Shown piece by piece: positions 21,620-32,927 of a DNA stretch of 64,000 nt. Made by a program: the position numbers and the translations under genes. The stretch's first letter is position 1; every line of letters starts with the position of its first letter. The stretch comes from Coptis chinensis (Eukaryota; Streptophyta; Magnoliopsida; Ranunculales; Ranunculaceae): contig CM027377.1 of NCBI GenBank assembly GCA_015680905.1, positions 18,872,501-18,936,500 of the forward strand. The letters run 5' to 3'. The notes beneath the pieces are model-generated. The model was not told where the DNA came from, did no database searches, and saw only the letters and a program-made list of their open reading frames with translations.

Positions 21620-22515
21620 ATCGATGATCTAAATCTTCAGGTCGGTCGAGGTACAATAGGAGACAACACTCATCCGACCACGACAAGGAAAAGGTAATCA
21701 ACATGATTACAGACACCTATAATGACGAAACCTCAGGTCGGGAAAAGCGTAGACGAGTAGGCACGCTACAAGAAATCTATCACCTCTCCCACAAAGCTGA
21801 AGTCATCACTCCTACCCACCTCTCGGCAACCTCTACAACATTCACAGAGGATGATCTAGACAAGGTGTGCCTACCCCACAATGATGCCCTGGTAGTGCAC
21901 CTCAAAATCAAAGGGTGGACAGTCAAAAAAGTCCTCATCAATCCAGGTAGCTCTTGCAACATACACTTCTATCAAACATACAAGGACATGCACCTACAGA
22001 CTCGGTGCTGATAGAATCAAATGCACCGCTCTATGGGTTCAAATGAGATCGCACAGATGTCATTGGAGACGTCAGTCATCCTTCCAGTCTCCATTGGAGA
22101 AAAAGAGGACATGGTCAAAACTTTAATACTTTTTAGTGTGATCGATATCAAGTCGTCCTACACTGGCATCCTAGGGCGCAGGTGGATTCACAAGATCTAA
22201 GCAGTCCGACGATCTAAATCTCCAGGTCGGTCGAGGCATAACAGGTGACAGCACTCATCCGACCACGATGATGAAAGGGTAATCAACATGATTACAGACA
22301 CCTCCAATGACGAAACCCTAGGTCGGTAAAAGCACAGACGGGTAGGCGCGCTATAAGAAATCTACCACTTCTCCCACAAAGTTGAAGTCACCAATCCTAC
22401 CAGCTCTCAGTCAACGACCTCAATAGCATTCACAGAGGACGATCTAGACAAGGTGCGCCCACCCCACAATGATGCCCTAGTAGTGCACGTCAAAATCAAT
22501 GGTTGGACAGCCAAA
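21620..22515 (+). pseudogene. Protease region of internal B between two direct repeats
   Basis: A linker repeat at about 21620-21930 (reading MITDTYNDETSG and FTEDDLDKVCLPHNDALVVH) leads into KVLINPGSSCNI, the pepsin-like active-site motif with the catalytic Asp replaced by Asn. The protease tail VIDIKSSYTGILGRRWIHKI ends near 22198. The linker is then repeated at about 22209-22515. The second copy joins RT by the same shortened junction as internal A. The missing Asp and internal stops make this protease inactive. Confidence 0.75.
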
Positions 22516-23945
22516 AGAGTCTTCAGTTTTCAATAAAGATGTTTTTGCTTGGTTATATATCGATATGTTAGGAATCGACCCTCAGGTCGCTTGCCACAAA
22601 TTGAATGTCAATCCAAATGTAAATCCCATCAAACAACGACCTAGGAAGCTAGCACTCAAATTTCAAAAGGCCATCAATGAAGAGATAGAAAAGCTCAAAA
22701 ATGTTGGATTCAACAGAAAAGTCGAATACTTAACTTAGCTAGGTAACATCGTAGCCATTCCCAGAAGAACGGCCAGGTACGACTCTGCATATATAGACTT
22801 TACCAACGTCAACAAGCACTGCCCTAAAGACAGCTTCCCCCTGCCAAGAATTGACATACTAGTAGATCAAACTTGCGGTCACGAACTCCTATCGTTCATG
22901 GGAGCATACAGTAGATACAATCAAATACCACTTGTAGAGGAAGACCAGGAAAAGACGTCTTTAATAACCGAACAGGGAACGTTCTACTACAATGTCCTAC
23001 CATTCAGCTTGAAGAACGCAGGCGCGACCTACTAAAGACTGGTCACAAAGATGTTCAAAGACTTGCTGGGTGACACTATAGAAGTCTACATAGACGACAT
23101 GGTAGTCAAAAGCAAAAATGTTAAAGATCATATTTCTCACTTACAGGAAGCCTTTGAAAGATTGCGCCAAACAAAATGAAGCTTAACCCAGCAAAATGTG
23201 TATTTGGGGTAGCTTCAGGGAAATTCCTAGGATACCTCGTTTCACAAAGGCGCATCGAAGAAAACCCAGAACCGATACGAGCTCTCCTTCAGATGCCAGA
23301 ACCAACTTCCAAGCAACAAATCTACAAGTTATCTGGCATGGTCTCAGCCCTCAACAAATTCATCTCACGTGCATCTGACAAGTGCAGACCATTCCTGCAA
23401 ATACTAAAGAAGGGCACAACATTCACATGGATAGACAAATGACACAAAGCTTTCAACGACCTGAAAGCTTACCTGTCAACTCCGGCCGTCTTGTCCAAAC
23501 CAATAGAAGGAGAGACACTGGGGCATTACCTTGCAACTACCGACTTCGCTATCAGCTCGATTCTCTTTCGCGAACACGAAAGTATCGAAAAGCTAGTCTA
23601 CTTCACCAGCAAGACGTTAGCAGATTCAGAAAAGCATTACTTTCCAATAGAGAAAACGATGCTGTCTTTGCTATACTCAGCTTGAAAGTTTTGACCTTAC
23701 TTCCAAACTCACAACATCAAAGTCATCACAGATGTACCAATCAAACAGGTGTTGAGTTCTAGCAACAAAATAGCCCGCATGGCCAAATGGGCTAAAGAAC
23801 TCAGAGAGCACCACATCCACTTTGTTCCCAGGACGTATCACAAAGGACAGGTCATTGCTGATTTCTTAGCAGACTTCCCCATCGAATATATCAACTGGGA
23901 ACCCGAGCCAATCACTTCATTTCATCAACCAACCACCCCAGACAC
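22515..23945 (+). pseudogene. Reverse transcriptase and RNase H of internal B
   Basis: RT opens with SSVFNKDVFAWLYIDMLGID and is followed by NKHCPKDSFPLPRID, GTFYYNVLPFSLKNAGATY and the catalytic YIDD at 23087-23098. An in-frame TAA at about 23177 and others break it. RNase H runs from about 23410 (FTWIDK*HKAFNDLK) through LGHYLATTDFAISSILF. A tether segment with MAKWAKELREHHIHFVPR lies at 23779-23835. It matches internal A closely except for the region A lost. Confidence 0.85.
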
Positions 23946-23947
23946 AT

Positions 23948-24330
23948 GACACCTCTACATAGATGGAGCATACAATAATAGTGGTAGTGGACTGGGGGCT
24001 GTGTTAACTTCACCAGAAGGAACACAGCTACAAAAGTCAATCAAGATCGACTTCGCAACATCCAACAATGAAGCAGAGTACGAAGCATAAATCACAGGCT
24101 TCCGGATGACACAGCAGCTACAAGTCCAGAAGCTCAAAGCTCACAGTGACTCACAGCTAATCGTCAAGCAAATCACCAAAGAGTATGTAACAAATGGAGC
24201 AAATCTGGCCAAATACGCTCAGGTCGTCAATAACATCATCAGCTCGTTCAAAACATTCTCCTTGGAGCACATTCCTCGAGAGGATAACAGGCATGCAGAC
24301 GACCTAGCTTTCTTAGCCTTGAAGACCTAA
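23948..24330 (+). pseudogene. Archaeal-type RNase H (aRNH) of internal B
   Basis: HLYIDGAYNNSGSGLGAV, then TSNNEAEYEA*ITGFRM, then AHSDSQLIVKQITKEY: the D, E and D catalytic positions are all visible. A single TAA at 24088-24090 interrupts the frame. The end, EDNRHADDLAFLALKT, is the typical link to integrase. Confidence 0.82.
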
Positions 24331-25675
24331 GAAACATGTCCAACCACAATCTACATTGACATCCTGGAGAAACCCGTATACCAGCAAGAAAGTGTCAACA
24401 ATCTCATAGACTTTCAGCCCTCATCCAAAGAAGAGATCACTCAATCTTGGATAGGCCAATTTATGAAATTTATCTTACATGGTGAGCTCCCAGCAGAAGC
24501 AAAGACCGCTTGTGCGATAAAATTTTGAGCTCCTAAATACACCGTAATTAACGGACGATTGTTCTGTAAATCCGTAGGAGGACCCCACCTAAGGTGTATA
24601 GCTCCACACGAAGGCCAACTCATCTTAGACGAAATTCACAAAAGTGAATGTGGCAACCATGCAGGAGCAAGATCTTTGGCTCATAAAACAATCACCCAAG
24701 GGTATTATTGGCTAGGCATGCACATCGAGGCCAAGAAGTACATTCTCAGATGCCACTAATGTCAAACATTTGGACACAACCATCTAAGTCCGGCACGAGA
24801 ATTGATTAACATAGCCAGCCCATGGCCCTTTTATATGTGGGGGCTAGACATCATGGGACAATTCATCCCACAAAAGAAAACAGGACTCAAATACGTCCTA
24901 GCAGCCACATATTACTTCACCAATGGGTTGAAGCAATTCCACTAGTTCAAATCAAAGAAGTCCACGTCATCAACTTCATATGGACTAATATCATCATAAG
25001 ATTTGGTCTACCCCACACCCTTTGTGTCATGGACAACGGAACTCAATTTGCTGGTTCACAGGTCAAGGCATTTCTACAAAAATGGTGTATCATTCAAACA
25101 TTTTCTACACCTATATATGCACAAAGCAATGGTCAAGTAGAGACTACCAACAAAGCAATAAATGAAAATCTCCAAAAGAAGTTAGAGAGCAAGAAAAGCC
25201 AATGGCCAAAACAACTCGAGAACATTCTATGGGCATACAGAACAATAGCCAGAGCCAGTACCAATGAGTCTCTTTTCACACTTTGCTTCGGAATAGAAGC
25301 AGTCATACCATCAGAACTCACAATCGCAACTACACGTTATGACATCGTCGAATCAGGAGAAAATGACAACATCTTGGCAAAAGAAGTCGATCTCCTAGAA
25401 GAGTGAAGGGAAACAACTACAATATCCCTAGCTCGGTACCACTAAACAATTCAACAATCTTACAACAAGAAGGTCATCCCAAGATCTTTCCAAGCTGGCG
25501 ACCTAGTCCTCAAGGAGACAGTAGCTCCAACCAAGCTCGACCTAACATGGGAAGGCCCTTACATTGTTGACAAAGTCGTTGGAAATGGAGAATACTGGAT
25601 CAAAATGCAGCTCGGTGATATGCTTCCCCAGCCTTGGAATACAACTCTCCTCAAGCATTTTTATCAATTAGTTAT
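24330..25675 (+). pseudogene. Integrase of internal B with C-terminal domain
   Basis: Zinc finger ECGNHAGARSLAHKTITQGYYW and a CH-x2-C pair with one Cys changed to a stop (about 24757). Core D-D-E stretch with LDIMGQFIPQ, CVMDNGTQFAGSQVKAF and NGQVETTNKAINENL. The C-terminal block continues FQAGDLVLKETVAP, LTWEGPYIVDKVVGNGEYW and NTTLLKHFYQ at 25490-25665. Longer than in internal A, which stops at IEAVIPS. Several single-base stops remain. Confidence 0.85.
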
Positions 25676-25869
25676 CTCCAGATGTATCAGTCAATATGAA
25701 TACAATTTCATCAGCATTTCGCGTACAAATGTCATATTTACATTACATGAGTACCACACATCTTGCAATAGCTACCTAATTTGGGACAAAAAACGTTAGG
25801 TCGGACACCAAAGACGGAGTCAAGAGCAACTCACCTGCAATTACCACGCATTGGTTAATTACTAATCAA

Positions 25870-26110
25870 ATCCAGCCCAAGGTCCCCCAAAAGGACCCTA
25901 AATCAACTTAACACCAACGCCAGGGTTAAGCATAATTCAAGTGTAAATTCCATGCAATTATCAATCAAATACAAACATTTGGGACCCCAAAAGGACCCAA
26001 AGTCAACTTAACCCTTTGAACAGGGTTAAGCTTGGTTCAACTATAACTACCACTCAAAGGCTAGTTATCAGTCAATAGGAGTTCCCCCAAAAGGAACAAC
26101 CCAATCAAAC
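25870..26110. repeat. Diverged tandem repeats after integrase
   Basis: Units of about 100 bp carry CCCCAAAAGGACCC(T/A)AA, TCAACTTAA and CAGGGTTAAGC. Two clear copies (25885-25945, 25990-26045) and a partial third follow. Variable repeats after integrase are common in Tat-type elements. No coding signal. Confidence 0.7.
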
Positions 26111-28179
26111 ACACACAAGGAGACCTAGGTGACGACTAAGCTTATCTAGTCAGGTCGTGAACCAAACGATTACGATCTTCGCACATTAGACGATCTATCA
26201 TAGTCCAACAAATCGTCAAGACTGCCACTACACATCACAGGTCGTCATACAATCACATTCAAACAAAATTCAAAGACAATATCAATGAAGAATAGGTAAG
26301 TAATTTAACTATTTTACTACTTACACAATTTGGTTAGATGCTAAGGCCCCTAGGTTATCCTGAGAAAATGACCTCAGTACCCCTATCAAAAATCAAAAGT
26401 CATCAATATCAGTATCAGTATCAACTATAACAAGAAATAGAATATTGTTCAAACATTTCATCCATCATCAAAACGGCTGACAAAGACAAGAGGATCAATT
26501 AACACAAGAAAGATTATCCACATTCAAGGGCTCCAGTAGTCCACCCTCTTCACCAACAGGGCCACCAGCTAGATCACCACTTGCATTTACAACTTTCGTA
26601 GATACCTCTTCAGTTGGCTGAACGGCTGGAGCAGCACCAAGGTCGGACGGTAGATCAGGTTGTCTACTAACATCTGTAACAACACTATCTACAGCTACTA
26701 TTGCAGCCCCACTTTCAACCGACCTCTTTTTGTACTTACGTTCTAGATCCAAGAAGTCATCCACCAGAACGTAAGTATCCCCGCTCTCTACTAAGTCAAC
26801 CAGATTATTATATTCAGCTTGGGCTCGTTCATCAACGCCTTACGCTTTCTTACATTCACCGACCCCTAGTGCTGAACCTCCAGCTTTGAAGCATCAAGAG
26901 AAGGTTGCAATAGGGCCACATTCCCAGCCAACTCGTGCACCTGAACCCTTAAGCCTACAACTTTAGCCCTCTCCACCTGTTGCACAACCCAGAAGCTTGT
27001 CATAGGCCTCTTTGGCAGCATCCAGCTCCTTCTTGTATAGGTCGGAGATAAGGGCCATCTCTTTTAGCTTCCTATACATAGCCAAGACTTGATAACAAGC
27101 AAATCAGAAAGCAGTAACATCAAAGAACAAAACAAAGATCAGATCAGAGAGACACTTACAAAGCACAAGGAGCGATCCATATCTTTCAGGTTCACTCCTA
27201 AGTCTTTCCCGTGCTCTAGCTAGTGTCTATCTCCATCTAAGGCAATACTCTTTAGCAGCCCTCCAACAACTAATGAGGAGTTGAAACTACAGTCCCCATT
27301 CTTCACAAACTTCCTTAACCCACTCACTGGGTCCTCATAGGTGACAATCCTATCCAGAATGTCATCACCACTCTTGTCACTTGGGGCCGCACTCCCCGAA
27401 CCCTTCAACCTCTGGGCAGCTAGCTCATTCCCAATATCCTTCTTCTTACCCCGGGTTTCAGCAACCCCCACATCAACATCAAGCTCCTTCAAATTCATCA
27501 TCTTCAAAGGAGCCCGACCTGATGAAGCACAACCTTCCCCAGCACTAGGTCGCTCCTCAGACTCAGTTCGGGACTTCTTCGCCCCCTCAGTCTCAACCAC
27601 CTCAGAGTGCCTCTTCAGCTAAGACCTCCAGAAAAGAACATCAGCACTCCCACTAGCACTATGACCAGCTTGGTCACCATTGCCTCTCTCAGAACGTCTA
27701 GGAGCAGAACGGCTATCAGCAGCTCCTCCAACCGTTCTCACTCCAGAAATAGGTCGTACCTTCTGGCTCTCCCTCTCCATCTTAGCATTCGAGCTAGAAT
27801 AAGAGATATCAAGAACAAACTTACGAGCCCTTTTCTTCTTCTCAGCTTTCTTCTTGTTAATCTTCATACGACCATGCTTCTTAAAGTAGTGGGCAACCTC
27901 CCCCAAGATAGCTTGTTTCTCCTCCCAACTCAAATAAGCAAACTTTTCTATAACGTCAAGCTGAGGATGGCCCCAAATGGAAATCTCTGCACAAAAGGAA
28001 ACAAAAATATCAAAACGCACAACATATCAAACACAATACTTACATACTTACCCACAAAATAGCTACCTACCCCCCAACTTTTTACAGAGGGTATTCAGCT
28101 CACACTTCGGAGAGGGTGTAATTACCCATAACCAACAATGAATCGCCCCATTCCTCCTTACTCACCCCACAATCACAAC

Positions 28180-28657
28180 TAAGGCTGTTAACAGGCCAGA
28201 CCTGAATAAGACACACCTAGGTCCAAGCCCGCCCAAATCATATTTGATATCTTGAGTCCAAGCCCGGCCTAAGTCCTATTGGGCAAGTTCGATTCGGGCG
28301 GGCCTAGGTCAGATTAGCAATACATGGAAGCTGTTATTTTTGTCTAAAAATTTAATCAAATTTGTAAGTGGGAAGAATCGAACCCACAACTCTTTGTGTG
28401 GCGTGCACAATACTAACCAATATGGCTTCTAATTTTCTATGTCAACTTCCAATAAATATAATAGATATATTAATAATATTAAATATAAAACACATAAACT
28501 ATTATAAATTTTGGGCCGGGCCATTATCGGATTGGACATAGGTATGTCTAGACCTGGCCCAATAATCTTATTGGGCTAAATTTAAAGTCTAAGTCCTTAT
28601 CTTATCGGCTTGGATTCAATCGGGCTTCGGGCTTGTCCCGGCCCATTGACAGCCCTA
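28180..28657. mobile_element. hAT-type MITE inside the antisense gene
   Basis: 478 bp. Ends are TAAGGCTGTTAACAGGCC and, read from the right, TAGGGCTGTCAATGGGCC. The exact 8-bp target duplication ATCACAAC lies at 28172-28179 and 28658-28665. GC-rich ends (GGCCCGGGC words) pair over about 100 bp. The interior includes a tRNA-like patch described separately. Confidence 0.92.
28365..28430 (-). ncRNA. tRNA-like patch with A and B boxes inside the MITE
   Basis: On the minus strand, TGGTTAGTATTGTG (A-box-like) is followed about 25 bases later by GGGTTCGATTC (B box, 28375-28385). The spacing and order match an RNA polymerase III internal promoter. GTGGG/CCCAC-type pairing around the B box resembles a T arm. 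No full cloverleaf is convincing, so this is a tRNA-derived relic and not a working tRNA gene. Confidence 0.5.
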
Positions 28658-29055
28658 ATCACAACAGACTTCCCCCTTACTACCTGCAAACTAAAATTTA
28701 GTGCAGATGATCTTTTCACAGAAAAATGCTCTAGCACTTCTCCTAAGTGGATGTTATAACCCTTCTCATTCAACAAATCCAACATATAGAACACCCTCCA
28801 ACTATTTCCTACGAACTGACAAGGGGCCTTTCCATAAAAATTCAAAACCTCCACAGTAAGACGGGAAAATGGCAACCTCATCCCAGCCTTCAACTGCCCA
28901 TAATAAACCACTACTCCCCCATCCAGAGGAACATAGTCACTGTTATACAACCTCTTTTCTCCACTCAGGTCGTACATGGCCAGGTCGGCATTTACCCAAC
29001 CAAACTCCTCCTTCAAATTAGTATAAAGCGACCTAGGACCCAACTCCTCAGCCAT

Positions 29056-29570
29056 CGTCTCCGTTAAAGAAGATTATGAAGCCCTAACTCCACTACGAGT
29101 TCTAACCTCATCATCCCCATCACTTACCGTTCACTCTCTCCATTGATCTACCTCCACTTTCCCACTCAAACTATCACTGGTCATAGACATTATGAAATAA
29201 AAAAGAAACAAAGATCAAGTTTTGCAAAGAAACGCACCTGGAAAACAAAAAGACGAGAAAGGTTGGTTGGTTTTTCCTTTTTTTCTCTCTGCTTTTTCTT
29301 TACGTGAATTAGTAGAATAAAGAACTGAAAAGCCTTTCCCACACGAAAACCCTTTGTCTGCACAAACCTCGAGAAAAACAAACCTTTTCGTATTCCCACA
29401 AATACAATGATAACTCGCCCACAAACCACCGCAATTTTGGGCTCACGAATCCAACCTAACAGTTCCCGCACATTTTTCAAAAGCCAATTAAACCAACCAG
29501 CTGTCCGACGCATGTTTTAAAGCTTTATTTTACCATTCCTTTTTTCACACCACAGCTGTCCAAAGAATGG
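29056..29570. other. Region between the antisense gene start and the polypurine tract
   Basis: Probably the 5' part and promoter region of the antisense gene. A minus-strand frame at 29190-29513 is Lys- and Phe-rich from homopolymer runs and has no recognisable content. CTTTTTTCTCTC pyrimidine runs lie at 29270-29300. Confidence 0.4.
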
Positions 29571-29571
29571 A

Positions 29572-29588
29572 TAAAATAAAGGGGGCTG
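29572..29588 (+). other. Polypurine tract of the Tat element
   Basis: ATAAAATAAAGGGGGCT directly before LTR-C, the usual primer for plus-strand DNA synthesis. No such tract precedes LTR-B. Confidence 0.8.
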
Positions 29589-30011
29589 TGTAAGTACCCT
29601 CTATTTTGCACTACAACACACGTGTCCACACACCAGGTTGTACCAATCCATCAGAACGTACCAACAACCCAAACCCAGGTCATCCCCAGCATTAGTTACA
29701 GTCATTTATGGAAGTAAATCAACTAGTGCAATCCTGGAGCTCAGTCAACGTAACATTACTTTGTAACATCAGAATAATGGCGAATCATCAAGATAGCACA
29801 CAAGGTGGATTTACACTTCATAATGGCCTGGAGCAAATAAGGAAAGTCAGCTCAAACATCTATAAGTAGAGAGAGATGAACTACGTATGGCTTGATTCAG
29901 GTTTACCCCAAGAAACTTGATACGTAGGCAACTCTTATCCCAAGAAGAGTGCAGCCATTCCCTATCAAACAAATCATCAAGTCGTTATCCCCTAAACACC
30001 AAACCTCTACA
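29589..30011 (+). repeat. LTR-C of the Tat complex
   Basis: 423 bp, from TGTAAGTACCCTC to CCTCTACA. Two short gaps against LTR-A and LTR-B (near 29650 and 29750) account for the shorter length. Confidence 0.88.
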
Positions 30012-30178
30012 TACTGTATGTATTTTCTATTCGCTCCTTATTTTTATTTTTGTTTGTGTTTATTATCCGGTTTGAATTCTACATCATCACCTGCATGGCT
30101 AATGTATTAAAGTCTTTCTTGAGACTAGTATGTGTGTGTATGCATCTCGCCACGTTACATAAAAAATCACCGATTTTG

Positions 30179-32922
30179 TGTCACACCCCGAATTTCGATA
30201 AATCAGATAATAATAATTATATCCGACTCCTCGATATCCGAGATGTGACAACAACCTCACAACCCAATCTATATCATAACCCTAATGAATAATAACACAT
30301 GCGGAAAACTAAACCATAAAATACTCAAAACAATCCACTCATCATTAAGAAAACTTGTGATCAAAAAATTAAGTTACAAACTTCTTCACTTAAGAATTTG
30401 GAAAAATAAATTAAACATATGTCCCCAACAAATTCCACTACATCTCTGAGGAAAAATGAAACGACATCTTATTAAAAATAAATGCTAACATCAATCACGA
30501 GCAGCACGCCATCTTCTCGAACATCAGCTAACCCTGTCCAGGCTGATCGACTATGTTCATATAAGAACACACCCGATTAGCAAGCATGCAAATCGGGTCA
30601 GCATTATAAATAATGTTGGTATGAGTAGCCTTAGTAAAACCATTTAGACATACATAATATTTCATTCTTTACATGGCAGGTAGTTCCTCCACTAAGGCGC
30701 CTTAGCTTAAGGTAGTTAGTTCCTTCATAAAGGAACCTTAACTTCTAACTAAAAGTAAATAACTTATGTCAGCCTAGTACTTACCTTTATGCATGCTCTA
30801 TCGCAGAGTGGGTCCTCTCTGCAAGAATAATTAGTTTAACCCACTCTCCTGCAAGCAATTTGTAATAATCATAACAAAAATGAAACTTAACTTGAAAGTC
30901 TTAAATCAATAACCACACCTGAGGAAAATATCATGGCAGTAACATTTATCAAGTGTCCCTAGTAACCCGTCGTCTCTATGTTTTACCTAGTTTTCCTAGC
31001 TACCACAATTGCTATCCAACGCCGAACATGTACATCCACATGCCTCCCCTTACATAATGTACCACTCCGTGCATAACTACCTTGGCGGATGCGCGACACA
31101 GGGTAACCCTCACACCTAAAGCCATTATGTAAGTAATGCCACTATTCGGCATAAAAAAGTAATGGCGTCTCGCTCTAAAGTTTTTAACGAGAGAATCAAG
31201 CCATTATTCGGCTATGCCAGAAGGGCCATTCAGATTTACTGAAACGCCTGAAGGGCCAATCAAATTGCACACGCCCACACAGGGCAAATCACCTGAGTTA
31301 TGGTAGCTAGGTTCTAGGATTTTCGTTACATAATTTATTCAAATGTATATATCTATGCATCTTAAAATTTCCCTATCTTCACGTGTCAATATTCACACAA
31401 GATCAACGTCAAATCTATATTAGATACTGACAAACAAGTTTATACAAGTGTCACCCACATCCTATCATCGGATTGGTCCATAAATTCAATCTATAACATT
31501 TTTGGAAAAAGTCAACAGTCAACGGGTCAATAGTCAACCCAATAGTTAATGGGCCTAACCGGTGGTCATTCCACCCGGTCCTCACCCAAACCCATATTTA
31601 AAAAGAGTTCAAACCCTGGTCCTAAGCGACTGGCTAAACTGACCCAGTTTAACCCGGCCCATAAACTGATTTGGCCCAACTTGAAAATTTCAAAACTAAA
31701 TAGTTCTCATGCGACCCACTTAAAATTTTAGGGACCAGCCCACATATACATATTAAACTGGCCCAAAATAAAAGACTAAAAGAATTGGCCCAAAACAAAA
31801 CTGATGTGGTCCAGCCCAAGGTAACCCAACTAGTGTGGTCCGACCCAACTAAAATAGTACCCAAACAAAACATCGGGAATAGTGGCCGATCCTTTCATCT
31901 TCTCAAGCTCCAACCTAATTTCCGGCCACCCAAAAGCCTTCACACACCACCCAAAAACTAACCAACCGAAATTGGTTAGGGTGAAAACCCCAAAACTTTA
32001 ATTCCTCAAGAAACCCCAAATTCCCAATTTTGAAATCGCTCTCCAATCACGGATCCGACCGCCATTAACGTTCTTGAAGCTTTCAACCACTCTCAAACTT
32101 TCCCCCTACCACCATTCATTCAACCAACAACCCGCAATACAAAAAAATAGTTTAAACACGAAAATAAATACAAATATCAAATCCCTCAGTATCACAATAA
32201 TGGTTTTTTTTACAGGGGAGGAGGTTTGGGGGATCGCGCCTCCCTTTACCACCACCTAATGGTGTTGACAGTCCTAACAAATCTACTAAGTTTTAAACAT
32301 TTACAGGAAGAGTAATGGTTGAAGAGAACAGAGAAGAAAAATGATAAAATGAACGAAACAAGGTTCTACAAGAAAGTGGTCTGTGGGTCTAGATAACGAG
32401 AAAAATAAAGAATAAACCACTCACCTCCCTGTTATCGTGAAAAGAAAACTATCGAAGAAAATAATGTGAGAACTAATCCCAGCTAGCTCATGAAATCAGC
32501 GTTCTTCTCCATTTTGCTTTGTGTGTGTTGTTTGTGGTTTTAGGAAAACTAGTTTCTCGGAAACACCCTATATTCTGCTTAACTTCCAATTTTTACTAAA
32601 TATTCTTACATCATAACTATGGAAATATTATTTCTATTAAAAGTATTATATATATTATGTTCCTTAGGTTAATATCTTGTTTCCTTTTTATTTAAAGCTT
32701 TCCAAAAAAATTAAAGATAAACTATACCCAACATTCAAAATTCAAATATTATTTCCCTATATTAACATTATTCGAAATTACTATTTGGTATTCCCTCCTT
32801 TCTCTTTCTATCAAAAGTCAAACCTACATATTAGCACGTTGACCAAAAAAATACAATCAAATACAGACATACTAAATATTGTTACGAAAAAAATAATGTA
32901 AATAGAAAATAGGGGTCTTACA
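30179..32922 (+). repeat. Solo LTR of the long-LTR family
   Basis: 2744 bp, from TGTCACACCCCGAATTTCG to AGGGGTCTTACA, with the exact target duplication TTTTG at 30174-30178 and 32923-32927. It shares blocks with the other copies: the GTTCCTCCACTAAGGCGCC stretch near 30690, GCCGAACATGTACATCCAC near 31022, and AGAAGGGCCATTCAG near 31210. It has no coding content. Confidence 0.92.
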
Positions 32923-32927
32923 TTTTG

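Larger units (their letters stand above)
26498..29190 (-). pseudogene. Antisense accessory gene of the Tat element (gypsy-type transposon domain)
   Basis: A gene opposite to gag-pol, between integrase and LTR-C. From about 29040 it reads EELGPRSLYTNLKEEFGW, then YYGQLKAGMRLPFSRLTVEV, FYGKAPCQFVGNSWRVFYML and GEVLEHFSVKRSS. This resembles the 'putative gypsy type transposon' domain (Pfam PF04195). A MITE (28180-28657) splits it. After an intron with acceptor TTTTGTGCAG (27988-27997) come AYLSWEEKQAILGEV, a Lys-rich segment KKKAEKKKRARK, then an acidic and Ser-rich part. A second intron lies at about 27085-27165. The C-terminus around 26495-26764 starts from a coiled-coil-like stretch. Extra antisense genes in this position are known from Tat elements such as maize Grande; the function is unknown. 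A TGA after the MITE and other stops show decay. Confidence 0.7.
14947..30011 (+). mobile_element. Three-LTR Ty3/gypsy complex of the Tat lineage
   Basis: LTR-A (14947-15400), internal A, LTR-B (19827-20279), internal B, LTR-C (29589-30011). The outer flanks TACTA (14942-14946) and TACTG (30012-30016) look like one target duplication, so the whole array behaves as one insertion. Both interiors order gag, protease, RT, RNase H, a second archaeal-type RNase H, then integrase, which is diagnostic of Tat-type elements. The primer site TTGGCRCYGTYTGCC-like sequence resembles the complement of tRNA-Asp. Every ORF carries stops or frameshifts, so it cannot move by itself. Internal A stops abruptly at LTR-B. 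Confidence 0.85.

Noticed and set aside
27341-28062. Plus-strand ORFs of 93 and 151 residues
   Set aside because: They are opposite-strand shadows of the antisense gene, whose frame has the splice sites and domain.
28365-28430. A functional tRNA gene
   Set aside because: The A and B boxes are present, but acceptor and anticodon stems do not pair convincingly.
29190-29513. 107-residue minus-strand ORF upstream of the antisense gene
   Set aside because: Its composition comes from homopolymer runs, and it has no domain or continuity with the antisense gene frame.
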